DNA of 64,000 bases from Rhodocollybia butyracea (GCA_015501585.1 JADNRY010000009.1:248001-312000), one strand, 5' to 3'; shown: positions 22,308 to 35,264, numbered from the stretch's first letter. The notes: a model not told the origin generated them from the letters alone. Translations and numbers: made by a program.

Positions 22308-24187
22308 CTACCAAGGGTCGTCTTCATTGTCGTGGTCGAACGGTACGAATGGCACCAGGACTGGTTCCGCAGCCGGTGCGTTCGAGCGCGAAGCAGAGCG
22401 GCTACTATGAGCGCTCGAGTGAGTGGAAGATGCTCTGCCGCTTCTGTTGACACTGCTCCATTCACCTACATTCATCACATAAATGATCGCCCATTGGAAA
22501 AGCTCACGACACGTACCATCAGAGCCATTCCTGTTGCCACTGCCCTTACTCTTTCTCCCTACACCACCGCGACCGCCGCCGCCACGAGGATTCTTGGCCG
22601 CACGCTCGGCTCTTTCTTTCTTCCTCTTCAATTCAGAATAAGCAACACAGATACCTCTTGAGCAGATAACTCCATGGACAGGGCATTCCAATTCATCGTC
22701 TTCCGGCCTAGTAGGAACTTTGTAATCCCCCCAGAGATTCTGCTTGACATCTTCCGCTTCGACGGAGTAGATGGTGGACACGCCACCAGTAGAATGAGGT
22801 GTTTCCCAGGCAGCGACGGATTCGTAATCGGGATCTTCGTCCGGAGTAATACCAAAGAGTGCGTTCTGGGTGCTATTTGAGACAGTCAACCGTCCCGTGC
22901 CGGCGAGGAGATCATCGTACTGAGCGTTGGCCATCACTGCACGGTCTGCCGCTACATCCGAGGCAATATCCGAATCGCCTGAACCTGAGCTCGTGTTACG
23001 AACGAGACCTGGAGGTGCAGAGGGCGGATTCGCTGGAGAAGCAGAAAGACCTGGGGGGTGCTGAGGAGTAGTAGCGGCCAATTTGGGTGTGACTCCCCAG
23101 GCATTCTTAGTTCCTGCGCCTAGCTGAGGCTTAGGCTTAGGCCCCCACGCACCTTGATTGGCCTTGGACGTCGACGAAGCCTTTGGCGTAGTGGAAGAGT
23201 TAACAGATACATTATTATTTTGAGGACGAGGTGCTGTTGATGCAGCGTTAGAATGGCTAGGCGCTTTGTTGACAGAGCTGGGCCGTCCAGAATTCCAAGC
23301 AGAACGTTGAATCTCTGGGGAATCAGGCTTAGGCGCGGTCGTACTCTGAACCCATGCCTTGGAACCGACAACTATAGCGCAATAAGAATGCGGGAGAGGA
23401 TGAAATGCGAAACTGAGCGCGCACCAGGCTTAGCTGCTTTGGCAGGAGGAGTGAAAAAGGCAACCGGAAGCATTCGACACATTTTCTTGTTGGTTGCGTC
23501 TTCTACGGGTACCTGGCACCAATGCGTCAACGGATAAGGTTGTTTCACGATTCTGAAAGATAAACAAACAATCGATGTTCAAATACTTAGACGATGACTT
23601 GAACAAAGTACTCACGAATTATTGATACTCCAGTCATTGAACCATTTGTCCTGTACGGAGATCGTTTTCCAGCCTGGAGTTTGGTATATAAGAAAGGGCC
23701 AAAAGGATATTATGGATGATACATACCTTCCTTCTGTGCTGCACGATGGTTGGAATAGTTCGAGTAAAAAATCTGGGTGGAACACGGTTTTTCCTCCTTG
23801 TTCGGCTTCTGGAGAAATTCAGCCCTGAGCGATAACTTGATTAGATGTCTGATTTATTAGGAGGTTGTATCCGCTCACCATCTATGCTCGCCGAGGAGGA
23901 TTTTATGGTCTGTGAAGGTACGGTCGATTTCGATAAGGACCATCCCACGAGCCTATCATCGGACGTATCAGACTTGAGCTTGCTTTAGCGAGATGAAAAG
24001 AGAGCTTTACCGAGGGTTTCCACAGAATGGCGGTGAAAAACTCTTGCTTGATACAGCATGCAATCCATCGAGCGAATGTAATGGCGTCGGCGTCGAGCTC
24101 CCAATTAGCGTTCAAGGGATAAGGGAAGCAAACTACAAAATAGTTGGAGTTACTCTCCATAGGCGGGGTTGGAATGCGTTTAGGCAT
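22308..24187 (-). CDS. Conserved hypothetical protein with low-complexity Trp-Gly-containing C-terminal half
   Basis: Seven exons, complement(22308-22465, 22517-23371, 23425-23552, 23616-23673, 23727-23824, 23879-23952, 24011-24187), encode 515 aa. The N-terminal 180 residues are ordered and tryptophan-rich (ANWELDADAITFARWIA, VLIEIDRTFTDHKIL, TISVQDKWFNDWS). The rest is low complexity: Ala, Pro, Ser, Asn, Lys, with isolated Trp in Gly/Asn/Ser settings (QGAWGPK, KNAWGV, RSAWNSG), then a Lys/Arg/Gly-rich stretch and a Ser/Arg-rich tail. I do not recognise the family. Scattered Trp in such a context recalls Argonaute-hook regions, but that is a weak resemblance. The AGTGRLTVSNS segment is faintly like the array repeat, though the GAFSAV core is absent. 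Confidence 0.8.
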
Positions 24188-25737
24188 CGTTGAGTGGTGA
24201 GCGCAAAGAACGAAAGAAAGAGAAGATGGAAGTTTAAATGAAAGAAGGATGTAAGTAAGTTAAAGTTCATTGAATTATGACCTAGGAGCCCACGTGGTCA
24301 CGACGCGTTCAGTCACATCAATCCTCATGAGTAGACCCATACATAAGATGATACATATAGAAACTCATGTACACGGAGAATCCATTGTGACAGACAGTAA
24401 ACAGTCGATAGATCTGATACTGGAAGCTAGGCTGCTTTCATGGAAATGAAACAGATACGAGACGATCCCAGTAGTCACATGAGCGTGACGGCAAATCACC
24501 GTATTCTCTGCAAAAGAGCTGGCTACAGGTCGCCTTTTTGTCAGTCTTATTAGACAGAGTAAAGAGAGCTATCCTGGACGTGCGTGTGGCTCAGCTCAAA
24601 ATTGAATGGAGTACGCCGTCCCGTCATTCCTTCAGAACAAGCTCCAGAGATTTTTGTCGTTCTACAAGCATCTCCGGCTGCCCGCGCCAGGATCCCAGGC
24701 TGTCGTCTGGTTGAGATTACTTGTAGATTAGCACCAAACGCGTACTCCATTGTAGAGCTCAATATCGTTGTTCTTGTGAAACTAACGATTCAGCAAGTGT
24801 CCACCGACGGTCCGACGCAACGCTGAGAGCGATATACGGTCACATTATTCAAAGCTTCAGAGAGTCTGACGATGAAAAATGCTGAGCCAGGAAAAGAAAG
24901 AAAGTAAGTTACAGGATCAGGAGGTTATGTATGTGACAAATAACAGTCACCAGTGGCATTTCCTTTTTGGGACTTACTCTTGTTTTCTATCTCTGCACTT
25001 TTCGGGATGAAGGGCAAGCTAATGTCCCACCCTCAACGCTCTACTGCAACAGAATAAATACGGTAATATCAACCAATATCGTAAATTCAGCCATCTCAGT
25101 CGTTCTGGGTACAAAGACATACTCTTGTTGTAACGTTTTGGGTCACAAATGACACACTCCTTTGTTTCCTTGAGCTCAAAGCGCCCTAGCTACGGGAATG
25201 ACGATGTCTGTTTCCAGGCCTTCTCTCCTGTAGGGAACTGCAGCGCTCATGGACTTATCCTGGGCCAACCTCAAGCGACGGTATATGTACTACTAGAGGA
25301 AAACCCCTTCATCTTCTTTGAACAAAATTCAGTGCTTCAATGCCTCGAGGCCGAAAACCTTTGATTCAAGGTCCTCAAATGGTATTGGGTCCAAGCGTTC
25401 CAGTCGTGGCAACCTTCTTCCTCTTTAGTGTCAAAGTCGCACCGAAGGATGTATTCTGATGACATTCACGGTTACCTTGCAATATTGACGTTTGGCATCT
25501 CAAAACAACACCATTTCCTCATATGGAACAACGTCGTCGCTAGTTTTACGGTCAAAGCTACAGGTCAAACGAGGTTATATACCGAGCATTTTCCTCTGAA
25601 CCTTCAGATCAGTTTCGATCTCTGCGACTTGACTCGTACTCGTTCCCTCTTCACTCTCCTTCCCTCCGTGACTTCACTGATTCTCGTCAAACAGATTCAT
25701 CCTTCCCCAGAAACTTTCAGACTTTGACGTGACTGGT
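24188..25737. other. Intergenic, no confident gene
   Basis: These 1.55 kb separate two divergent genes. A minus-strand stretch near 24750-24960 reads AFFIVRLSEALNNVTVYRSQ after a plausible acceptor, but no start or complete exon chain could be built. I leave it unannotated. Confidence 0.35.
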
Positions 25738-26849
25738 ATGCCTTATCCAGTATCAGTCAACCTCCCTACACCGAAAGAGCTCGCCGTAGCTGCTCAAACA
25801 GCACGAGAGAGCACTTGGGGAATGCGGTACCCTCCGCAACGTCTACCACCACTTCCTGGGTAGGTCTCGTATCACCATGTCTTTTTTTACCTGTACAAAC
25901 GCTGCTGGTAGATGGATCCGGGTCAAATTTTACTCTCATATCTACAAGATTCGCTATGAGATGCTCCCGGATATGGAGGGCGAGGTCATGCTTGACTCTT
26001 CTGGTGGACTAGACACAAGGAGGGTGTGCAAAATGTGGAATCTGGAAGCATGTGCAGTAAGTCAAATCCGGCGCTTTTCTGTGGGTCGACTGACTGCATC
26101 TGTTCTGTAGCCTATTGACCCAATGCGGTGGGTTCAGTTCGAGCGTCCAGATCCCAACTGGCTCTCTCCTCTTGCGGTCCATGTGCTCAGCGAACGAAAC
26201 AAATGCCTTGTGTTTGTCGGTATGTTTCTTTTTATCTCGTCGGCCATTCCGAAACCTGACCTCTTTTAACGTAGAGCCCGAACCATTATCGACATCCACA
26301 GTTCACAAACGCACATTCCGCGAAGCATCTATACACCTCCAAACATCCTTGTACCTGTTCGCCCAGCTTACAATGTCGATGACTTCCACTACTTATCAGA
26401 CCTCTCATGAGTTTGCCTGTCGTCGTGCCGCCGAAGTCCAACGGGTGCACGCCGTGCTTGACAGATGGACCAAGTTTCCTATGTGGTTTGGGTTTGTGTT
26501 TTCTCTCGTCACCGTACCAACTACGTGGGTTGCGAGGAAAACCATGAACTCTTCGGCGTCGAAGTATGCCCAAAGCGCTCGCGTGTCCTGCCGGAAAAGA
26601 ATCCGGAGAAAGATGCAAACGTGGCAAGCTCTATGGGTCAAGGAGCAGCTTCATTGGTTCCTGCTGATGATTCTCTTGGCAGTGGTGATAGCTGGACTCT
26701 TTGTGTTCTTTACTATTGGACGGGATGCCAGTTACAGGTCGATGGTCTTTTTGCGTCGGGTCTTTTCGCGTCGCGTAACGTTCTCGATACGAACTCCTGT
26801 TGTTCAAACCGCCAGTAGGAGACTTGTAGGTCCTGAAGTGGACCAATGA
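25738..26849 (+). CDS. Hypothetical membrane protein with two C-terminal helices
   Basis: Four exons (25738-25859, 25912-26056, 26111-26219, 26275-26849) encode 316 aa. The first two-thirds are soluble-looking, with conserved-seeming pieces (TARESTWGMRYPPQRLPPLP, RVKFYSHIYKIRYEMLPDM, RWVQFERPDPNWLSPLAV). Two hydrophobic helices follow near residues 210-230 (FPMWFGFVFSLVTVPTTWV) and 265-290 (WFLLMILLAVVIAGLFVFF), separated and followed by basic residues. I do not recognise the family. The start is the first ATG of the chain; an upstream non-coding exon is possible. Confidence 0.72.
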
Positions 26850-27266
26850 AGTTTTAGGACCGAAGACTGAAGGAAAGTGGGTGTTTTGTTGAAGGAAGTC
26901 AAGTTTACGAAGCAGTTTTTCATTCTCTTATCATCTCATTTATCAGGCCTTGTTGCATTTGCATTTGCATTTACCTATGTTGCCCCTCTCTCTCTCCATG
27001 CCATTATGCTCGCCTTTTATCATATGCCTTTCTCTTGTACAACAAGTAAAATGTACCTTACTACAACTATGCAAGCAATTTCTATCTCTAACTAATTTCG
27101 AATGCGTGAACCATTTGCAGTGCACAGGTACAGTTGAGGGGTCAACTTGGCAGCCTTGCGGTTGAATCAGCATGCAAATTATGGATTCGTCCTCGAACCT
27201 CGTCATCGAACCTCTATCTCTAAGTACGGGAGAAGGATTAGGGGGTAGGCATCCGATATTCGTGCT
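26850..27266. other. Convergent intergenic region, no gene seen
   Basis: This stretch lies between the 3' ends of the membrane-protein gene and the PQ-loop gene. It is T-rich on the plus strand, consistent with two 3' UTRs. Confidence 0.4.
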
Positions 27267-28444
27267 TCAAAGTTTCCTACGCACCTCTTTTTCGATTGTT
27301 GTTCGAGAGCTCGGAGCAATTGTTTCTGACGGGGTTGACGTAGTAACAATAGCTAGTTCAGTATCACTTGTTTGCAAGACTTCAGAATCAGGATTGCCAT
27401 TCGGGGGATTTGGCCTCATAACAGAACCAGCCTCCGATGCTTCTAGTTCCACTTGCCGCTGACGTCTTCTCCTTGCACGAGGATTGAGAATCCAGGCTGC
27501 GATTACCACAACGCCATCCATCGCCTAGGTCAGCGGGATGAGAGTTGTCAGAACGTGGCAAGAGGCATACGTACGACGACGAGACTATACGTCACTGCGG
27601 CCACTGCGTCGAAAGGACCTGCTTTGAACACTAATGACAGATCCGAGAAGATACCTACAGCCAGAATGTTTGTGAGAAATCATCCAAACCAGAGCTAACG
27701 ATTCACCTCCTACAGAAAAATCCTTTAGAAGTATGAAAAATAGTAGAGGACGGCTCAAATACCTAGAATGTCAACAGCCATGAAAGCAAGCGAAATTCCA
27801 ATGACTTCTCTGCGCTTGTATATTTCGTAGTATTGCGGTATGAAAGACAGCGCAAGAATGACTGAGCTCATGATTGAAAAGAACTCTGCGCCAGCTATAC
27901 CACTCTTTTCTCCGCGACTGTATGAACTGCGCAAGGCATATACCATCCCTAGCTCGAAGCTTCCGAGAATTACACAGCCAAGCAGAAAGAGCATCCACGC
28001 TACACTCAAGGTACGGTGTCGTGAGTAATATTGACACTGAGGGAAGGTTCAGAGCAGAGGTTTTGCGCCAAGTAAGAGATTGACTGACTTGAGCCCAAGA
28101 AGCCATGGTAAGCGCGGAAAACAGTTGCGGTTGCACAATGAGGGGAATGTTGAGGACTACTACGATTGAATATGTGCCCAGAAAAGCCCCTGAAACACTC
28201 CACGCGAGTCTAAAGAGTATAACTTTAAGATGGGCAACATTTTTCATTAATCGCCTCACATCATCCATTCCGACAGGCCAGTGGTGTCCTTTTCGCGCCA
28301 GCTCTTCCACAGCTGTGGTACGAGTTGTATAGTCCAGCAAACGGTACCTACAAACAGTTTATCCTAAATGTCGTCAGACTTGTAGCTCCAACACAACGTA
28401 CCTGCGATGCCAAAAACGTTTTCAGCCACAGAATTAACTGGCAT
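27267..28444 (-). CDS. PQ-loop repeat family transporter
   Basis: Seven exons, complement(27267-27524, 27575-27654, 27707-27709, 27763-28036, 28089-28209, 28260-28347, 28402-28444), encode 288 aa; the third from the 3' end is a 3-nt exon. The two PQ-loop motifs are QLVPQLWKSW in the first helix bundle and SFIPQYYEIYKRRE in the second. About seven hydrophobic segments are visible, and residues from about 225 form a hydrophilic, Ser/Thr/Pro-rich tail. The family includes lysosomal and vacuolar exporters of cystine and basic amino acids, and other eukaryotic members; the substrate cannot be told. The start MPVNSVAENVFG fits the short N-terminus usual in the family. Confidence 0.88.
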
Positions 28445-31400
28445 GATACCCTAGCAAAAGCTAACGATCTATAAGCAGTGCTATGCCTCCAAGGCAAATA
28501 GAGTTCCGGCTTCGGACCAGTTTCGGCACTTTGGCTGCTCAAGTTGGCGAGTCCTAAGTATAGCTAGTTTTCAGTAGTGGGCCTCACTGAATCTCATATA
28601 CATAGCAGTATAAGATAGATGAAAAAAAAGGACGCGATCAGTGGCAGAGATAAAGCACAGTCCATTTACATAATCTACGTCATTAGGGTTTTCTACTGTA
28701 ATAGTTACTTGGCACAATCAATATCTCATCGCATAAATCTTCAAATACTTCGAGTCTACGAATTTGCACGTCTATGGAGCACTCAGGAGAGCCTTCCCCC
28801 GCGCTTTTTGGAGACGGTCAAATGGACACCATGTCCAAGACTCAGAGGTTGATGTCAATATCGATTCTGTCTAACTCCATGCTAATTTCTGAGCGAGTCT
28901 TCTCTCAGGAAGTTACCAGTCGTAACGCCCCATATCTATACCTCTCGTCAGACCCTATCATCGAAATTCCGCTCGTTGTACACCAGAGGCTCCCGGAACT
29001 CAGACCAGGCTCGGTAGATGGGCCTCATTTGCGCTATGTTTTGGACCTCTTTTGCGCTAAATTCCAGCGTTGCTGCAAGGCTACTGCGAGCTACCCTAGC
29101 CGGGAACGTCTTTAAAGATACTTTGATCCCATTGTACGAAACATTTTTCTTCCCCGCCGAACGAGTTTCAGAACTGATGCGCCCCCACCGATTTACACCA
29201 AATAAGGGCTGGAGATTCGAGGCCTAATTTACACCAACTCCGGACGCGGAAATCGCAAAAATCGCGAGCTGATTTACGCTAATTCAGGGGTGGTCTGGAG
29301 GGAGCTTCCGTTGGCCTATCTGACTTACTGATCACGCTCGCTCAAGAATCTATTCAACGCCATCGAGCAAAGTAGCCCGGTGTGTGTGTCCTTCTGTCAG
29401 ATTTCGTTACCTTGAAGTGAACTACTTATCAAGGGCTGGCAATAAACTGATTATCATAGGTAAATCCTTCAAAGCCATTGACCTTCGACACCTCACCATG
29501 ATCTCTTTCCATCAAGTAGTCATACAAATGTTGAAAGTTCAACTCAAAAGTTCAAATGCCGAGGAACATTGAAAACCTCGGGATTGAGTACATCGATGCA
29601 ACCGCAAACGTGCATACTAGATGCATATTTTGACCTTGGTCAAACACAACAGCTGTAATCATCTCCGGAGGACATTGATATTGGCGTCGACAAGTCCCTG
29701 AAAAAGAACTTTCTGAGGACTAGGCAAAGGACCGCAACGGGCGGATCTGTATAGAGCACAAAGCTTTTGACCTAGCGAAGAAGACCTCTTCCGATTCGGG
29801 ACATCAAGACCGACTGTTAGGAAAGCTCTTTTTTTGGTAAATCGGCTGACTGCGATGTCGGGTGGATTCAAGCTTTTGCTAACTCCATTTGTTGTCCGGT
29901 TTTACGGCTCATCAAAATGAGACCTCTAATCCTTCGACACCCTCAGCTGGAGGGGTTGAACGGAGAAAACTCAGTATTGGTGGTTCTCCCTCGGTTTGAC
30001 TGTTGAATTTTATCATTGTTTGACTGAGCTACTTCAAGTTCGGCCCACCAGATACTTTTGTCTGCCTCATCATGATCAGTGTCACCCTCGCTAGCTGCCA
30101 GGGAAAGGGTCAAAGGATGTGAAACGGACCGAATACTAGTTCAGTAACTCCAAACTCCCAGTTTGTTCTTTTCAGGGCCCAAAAATAAGGAGCGGAGATA
30201 GCAATACCTCTGCATTCCAATAAACGTGGGATAGTAGAGGCCACAAAATGGCTGCTATCGTCATGGTATATGTACTGACTCTCTCCTTGTCAGTTCACAG
30301 TGACACGGAGCTCCCTGGAGCTCCGTGGGCAGTGGGTCCGGTGTTAAAATTCACTTACCCAGTTCTGGTCGTCAAATCTTGTCCCGCAGATCAACTGTTT
30401 TCTTGTCAATGGATGATAAGATGCTTGACAGAACCTCAATGAACAAAGAGGAGATGCGATGCGGTATTTACACCTTTTGGTTAGATTAGGGTAGGTTAAG
30501 ATTATTAATCGAGCTTTGCTGAGGTCTTGAAAAATATTTCACCCTCGCGGTCTATTGATTTATCCACGATATGGTGACAGTAACTTTCAAGTAGTAGTCA
30601 ACTGTAAGTATCGCCTCCCTCGTAAAGTTCTGCCAAAGACGAAACACACTCTTGACTTTTTTGGCCAAACACACCACTTGGAAGGTGGAGCTGGAGACTT
30701 GACAGGACTTTGACCCGGAGTCGAAATTTTGAACATCGACCCTGAGGTCTGGCATGAACTCGCCGATAGTGACGGTGAAGAGTCTTGAAGAGTACTTTTA
30801 AGCATCGTATTCGAGAGCGCTCGACCTGAATTTCTGAAAGTTTTTTCTAAGCTCGTTTTTCAAGGATGTCACCTGCCACGCTTGAGTCAAGAACACTCCA
30901 TGGGGAGATTATGAGAAATCTGGTATTTATATTGAAGATTATTTAAGGACAGTCAGATTGTCGATCCTGACTCAATTCTATTGCATTTGTACAAACTCGA
31001 TATTGTAGATCCAGAATTGGCAGGTTTGTCCTCTTTTCTGTCGTTTCATGAACTCGATTCTCACCTGACGATTTGGATGGTTGTCCCTGGGTTGTCTTGT
31101 CTCTGAAGTTGGGACAGCGAGCGCTGGAATCGAGTACAGGAGCAAAATCTTGCTCCAGGATCGACAGCTGTACCGACTGTCGGCGGGATCGACACGTACA
31201 ACAAAAGAATTGAAATCTTAATCACTTTTAACTGCACCTCACCGTCATAAGTACCTCTCAAGATCTCATACATAGGCGAAGTAGCCCTAAATGGTATGAT
31301 GTTATTTGGAGATGCCCTCCCCCCCTTTCAAGCTAGTCGTGTCGTAAAAATGTGAAAAATATGCAAACATAGCCCTTCTACCAGGATCAAAACTACCTCG

Positions 31401-31491
31401 AACGTACGCACGTATGCCGATCGATAATGTACAGCTTCTACAAGTACAGGAGACGAATGTTTCTCTATGCTACAGGCCAACAGTTGTGAAA
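28445..31491. other. Gene-poor 3 kb stretch
   Basis: No gene with a coherent exon chain was found. Features noted are three imperfect copies of an ATTTACACCAA-like block between 29190 and 29290 and a perfect inverted repeat at 30304-30327. Short open frames near 28774-29115 and 30587-30805 lack motifs. Confidence 0.4.
30304..30327. repeat. Perfect 11-bp inverted repeat with a 2-nt loop
   Basis: CACGGAGCTCC and GGAGCTCCGTG are exact reverse complements separated by CT. The element is intergenic and would extrude as a GC-rich hairpin. Confidence 0.8.
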
Positions 31492-32698
31492 TCAAAGTTT
31501 TGCGTTTCGAGGTTTAACATCAAGAGCTCTCCACTGTGATAATGGCATGAGTTTCTCTATCTTAAAGGGAAGATCATAAGATACTTACCCAAGGATACCA
31601 AGGAGAGGAATCCTTTGAAAGATTTCCATTGAACTTGGGGTCCCTTCGTTCCTTGAAGGCAAGAGCCCCTTCAGCAGCATCTTCACCCGTGCCAAGGAGC
31701 TTGATGGCTCTCGAATCCAAGAGGTGATTTTGCTCGTTTGTCTCGCCTGGATGTTGCAAGAGCGCTTTAGTATACGCAACAGAAATTTGAGAAGTGTGCT
31801 TGGCAAGGTCCTGGGCAAAGGCCAGCGCCACTGGTAATACATTTTCTCGTTTGGGGATGATTTCGTGATACAGGCTGGAGACGAGAGGCGAGGTTGGTGA
31901 AACAGTAGCTCCTGTTAACAGAAGCGAATTTGCACGAGAATGTCCTATCAAGCGAGGAAGAAGAAAGGTAGATGTAGCTGTAATGCCATGTTAATTTCCA
32001 TAGCAATCACTTGACGTGCTACACGTACATGCAGGGCTGATACCCAGTCGTATGAACGGAAAGCCTAGTTTCGCGCCCTCCCAGACGAATCTAAAGTCAA
32101 ATGGAAGCTGTAAACCAGTCATGCCCACACCAATCTGTGAGAATGAACGTTGAGTTATAGAGGCCAAAATTGAGATATATTCTCAACAGACCGCGTGTCC
32201 GTTGACTGCAGCAACGGTGAACTTTCTACATCTGTATATGGCGATTGCGACCTGGCCTCCTTTGTCCCTGTAGTCTGCAACCAAGTCAGCCACAGATCTT
32301 CTTCGAGTGATGACAGCCGACCTGCTTCTCCTTCTGGTCTGGAGAAATCTGCCATTGCTGTCGATACATCCGTCTAGAAGCGCGATCATCAGCGGTAAGT
32401 CCGCAACCTAAAAGACTATGCTCACTCCGGTGGAGTATGCAGGCGCGGTGTGTTCAGCAGTAAGGATAACCACTCGGACCCTGTCATCACGGTCTGCCGT
32501 TTCAAAAACTTGGATCAATTCGGCGGGTAAGGTGTCTCCAAAACTGTTCCTTCTACATTCGGAGTGGTTGGTTAACAACACGAACTTCAAGGTAAACACG
32601 TACTGCTTGGCTCGATTAATCGTAACGATGAGCACAGCGCCATCTAAGGTTACTACAATTGCTTTGAATCCGAGCGCATTGTAGTCCAAGGCAGACAT
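31492..32698 (-). CDS. Enoyl-CoA hydratase/isomerase family protein with PTS1, copy A
   Basis: Seven exons, complement(31492-31533, 31589-31977, 32029-32134, 32192-32274, 32322-32373, 32426-32552, 32604-32698), encode 297 aa. Crotonase features are NRAKQ-RNSFG near the N-terminus, the YSTGTDVS loop of the first oxyanion-hole strand, CRKFTVAAVNGHA, IGVGMTGLQLPFDFRF and LGFPFIRLGISP. The last residues are RNAKL; a C-terminal AKL is a classical peroxisomal targeting signal type 1, suggesting a beta-oxidation-like role in the peroxisome. A 47-nt intron (32275-32321) is needed after GEA; reading through it gives a false frameshift. The same exon structure recurs in the copy at 50602-51825. Confidence 0.9.
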
Positions 32699-35264
32699 GA
32701 TTAAGAGAAGGAGAAGTTAAATCCCAAGTGCAATATTCGCACCTGCACCCATCCGAGGAGATGATCGACTTTATGTAGGCCGCCCAACTTGTGAGAATCC
32801 GCGCCGAATCAATCCGTGTGGCAAAAACAAACGACTCATCAATGAATAATAATTGTTCGGTCACTGATCAAAATTCAAACGCTCGATTATCAAAAGATGA
32901 ACGAGGATGTGACAGAACTAGTACAGCACTGGAACTTGAGGTAATTCCCGGTCTGCCAAATTAACAGAGAAACCAAAAGCGGGCTGCCAGGTACCTACAA
33001 AGGATCTTCTCCCGCTTAAAGCTTTAGATTACCTTTCACAAGGAATCAGGCAGGGTGAAAGAAAAAGCACCTCTCTGATTTCACCACCTTCTACAGAACC
33101 TTCAACGGTGTTACATTTTTTGCTTGACATTATCAGCCACTTCATGGCTCACCCGATAATCAGATGCGGCGAATCCACGAATGCCATCGAATGACAAGAC
33201 TTGCGAACCTCCCCACTCGGCCTTGATTTCTCCCAGACACCCGAACCACCCCGGAACAAGAATTATGAATATTGAATCTTTAGATCCCAGGCCACTCGCG
33301 GTAGTGTTCTGCGCAGAGAGTGGCCAAAACGCATAGCTATTAGCCAACTTCAAACATGCAAGTGTATACTGTTGTCACGGTGTCTAATCTCTAAGCAACT
33401 CTTGACGGCCGCTACATAATACCTTCCAGAATTCATTTGAGTGACCGGCCAGGTAGACCGGGCCCGTAGAACATGGTCCTGATTAGGAGGTTTTGGACAA
33501 GACGTACTCGCCCTGTGGTCGCCAAGCTTACTTTCCGTTCCGTTTACATGTAAAAATGACGACAATCATTTGAGAGGCGGACTAGGGCAGCTTGGATTGA
33601 AAATTTAGATCGAAATTCGGAGATTTTGAGCTTTTTCGGGGCCTCGGTAGCTACGTATAACCCCACTCTCTCCAGGGGAGTCCGCAGCCCCAGTACGAGC
33701 AGTTAAGCTGGATCAAATTTGATTCGGAGGGAATACAGACGTCCCGACGGTAAAGCCAGCGGTAAGCTAGCTTCAAGTTGAGAGTAACACAAGGAAAAGG
33801 GAGCTGCAAAACCTACTAGCGTGACTGCAGACCGAGGTACTTACCAATCTGCTATCCCGCTCGGCATCTACGGTACCCGAACTAGGAGGTTTATACTGGT
33901 TTATACCAGTAACGACAACTACGGAACGCTTGATTTCAGGAAATTTAGTCGCGCCAGTTCCTAAAAGGTACCATGCGTAATGGCCACTGGCACGAATTGA
34001 TTTGATGATAACCGTTTTCGATTGGACAACAGAAGACGATGCGTGTACGCTTCAAAGCTTCACTCTGGGTCCAGATTGAATAATGGCGAGCAGCCACCGT
34101 CGGGAGAGACAGTTAGGCTTATATATCATGCTAGATCTGGACACGATGAGTCTGTCCTCCGCCGCAGTTTGGCTAATTAACGTAAGGTAGGCAACAAGTC
34201 TACAATCTTCTACAATGTACATGTTTTCCGCCTACCTGACGATTATTTGCATGTATAGGTACTACAGACGCGAAGTCAGCTGGCAATCAATAATCAATAA
34301 TCAAAATCGAGCTTTCCAAGTCTCGTAGACTTCGAATTCAGGCGGCGGCGGAGGAAAAATGGCCTGGATCGCGAGAAAAGGTCGTATTCCTCTGATAAAT
34401 ACCACGGACAAAGAAACACGCTGACTCTCGAGTTTATCCTGTCGCAGTGTAGTCGCACGACTGCCACCACATAGCTCATGGGGATGATGTTCTCCCGCTA
34501 TAGTGGGAAAAACTCGGACAAGTCTTCACTAGGATCCATACTTCTAAAAATAGTAGATACTCGTTCTGCTCCGAGATGCATATCTTGTAACAAGTGTTTG
34601 TCTTAGTAATACGGTCCCACTGAGGAACGGTCCCACCGAGGAGCAGTCAGAATCCTGTACATGTTATGTCACGGTACTTGTCGACCTGAATGGTGGACTT
34701 GCAATGGGGGTGAACTTCCATGTTCGATCTATGTAGGTCGTGCACTCTCATCGAACTGTTTCTTCGTTCCTGCATTGGCTCTAATTCCGCAAGTCCACGT
34801 TCAATATCAAACTAAGTGTGTTCTTGCAACTGTTAACACTGGACGTCCCGATCAAGACAAAAGCTCTGTCTGGCTCGTCTTACTAAACTCGTTACGATGC
34901 AGCAACTAGCCAACAAGGATAACTGCGCTACATTTACGTAAGACACTTTTGTTCACTTTGCTCGCTACAGTCGTGGCGTCCCCCGCCCTTATCAGGCCCG
35001 GAATGGGGGTAATTGAGCTACTTAAAGCAAGCAAGTCACTACTAGTTGAGAACTGTTCCCCGATCAAGACAAAAGACTTCATGAGCTACTGTACACGATA
35101 CATAATAATACTTTTGCCATTTGGAGTTGATCATGTTTCTATGCAACTCAACGCCGCATAGTTGAATAAGTAACAAATAAAGATAAAACGGATTGGGGTT
35201 TTGTATACTTTCAAGTTTCCGTCCACACGGAGGTCCATGCAATAATGTCCGGAGCGTAAAGATG
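32699..35264. other. Gene-poor 2.6 kb stretch, possible decayed coding sequence
   Basis: No complete gene was found. A minus-strand frame at 33111-33353 reads GWFGCLGEIKAEWGGSQVLS, and near 32940-33030 another reads ALSGRRSFVGTWQPAFGFSV before a stop. The second resembles RLSAAFSGRKVFVSFFTPAS near 40860, suggesting decayed copies of one sequence. A short direct repeat of CGGTCCCAC(T/C)GAGGA lies near 34612-34642. Confidence 0.35.

Noticed and set aside
22900..22960. AGTGRLTVSNS segment as a seventh array repeat
   Set aside because: It resembles the left half of one unit, but the GAFSAVAGDQ core is absent and the gene has a different architecture, so the likeness is probably chance.
26465..26818. 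Alternative plus-strand frame over the end of the membrane-protein gene
   Set aside because: It has no hydrophobic pattern or motif and would remove both predicted helices of the in-frame reading.
32255..32330. Apparent one-base frameshift in both enoyl-CoA hydratase copies
   Set aside because: Both copies have a 47-nt GT-AG intron at the same place (32275-32321 and 50981-51027). Splicing it joins GEA to DYRDKGGQ or VYRDPGGQ in frame, so no frameshift is needed.
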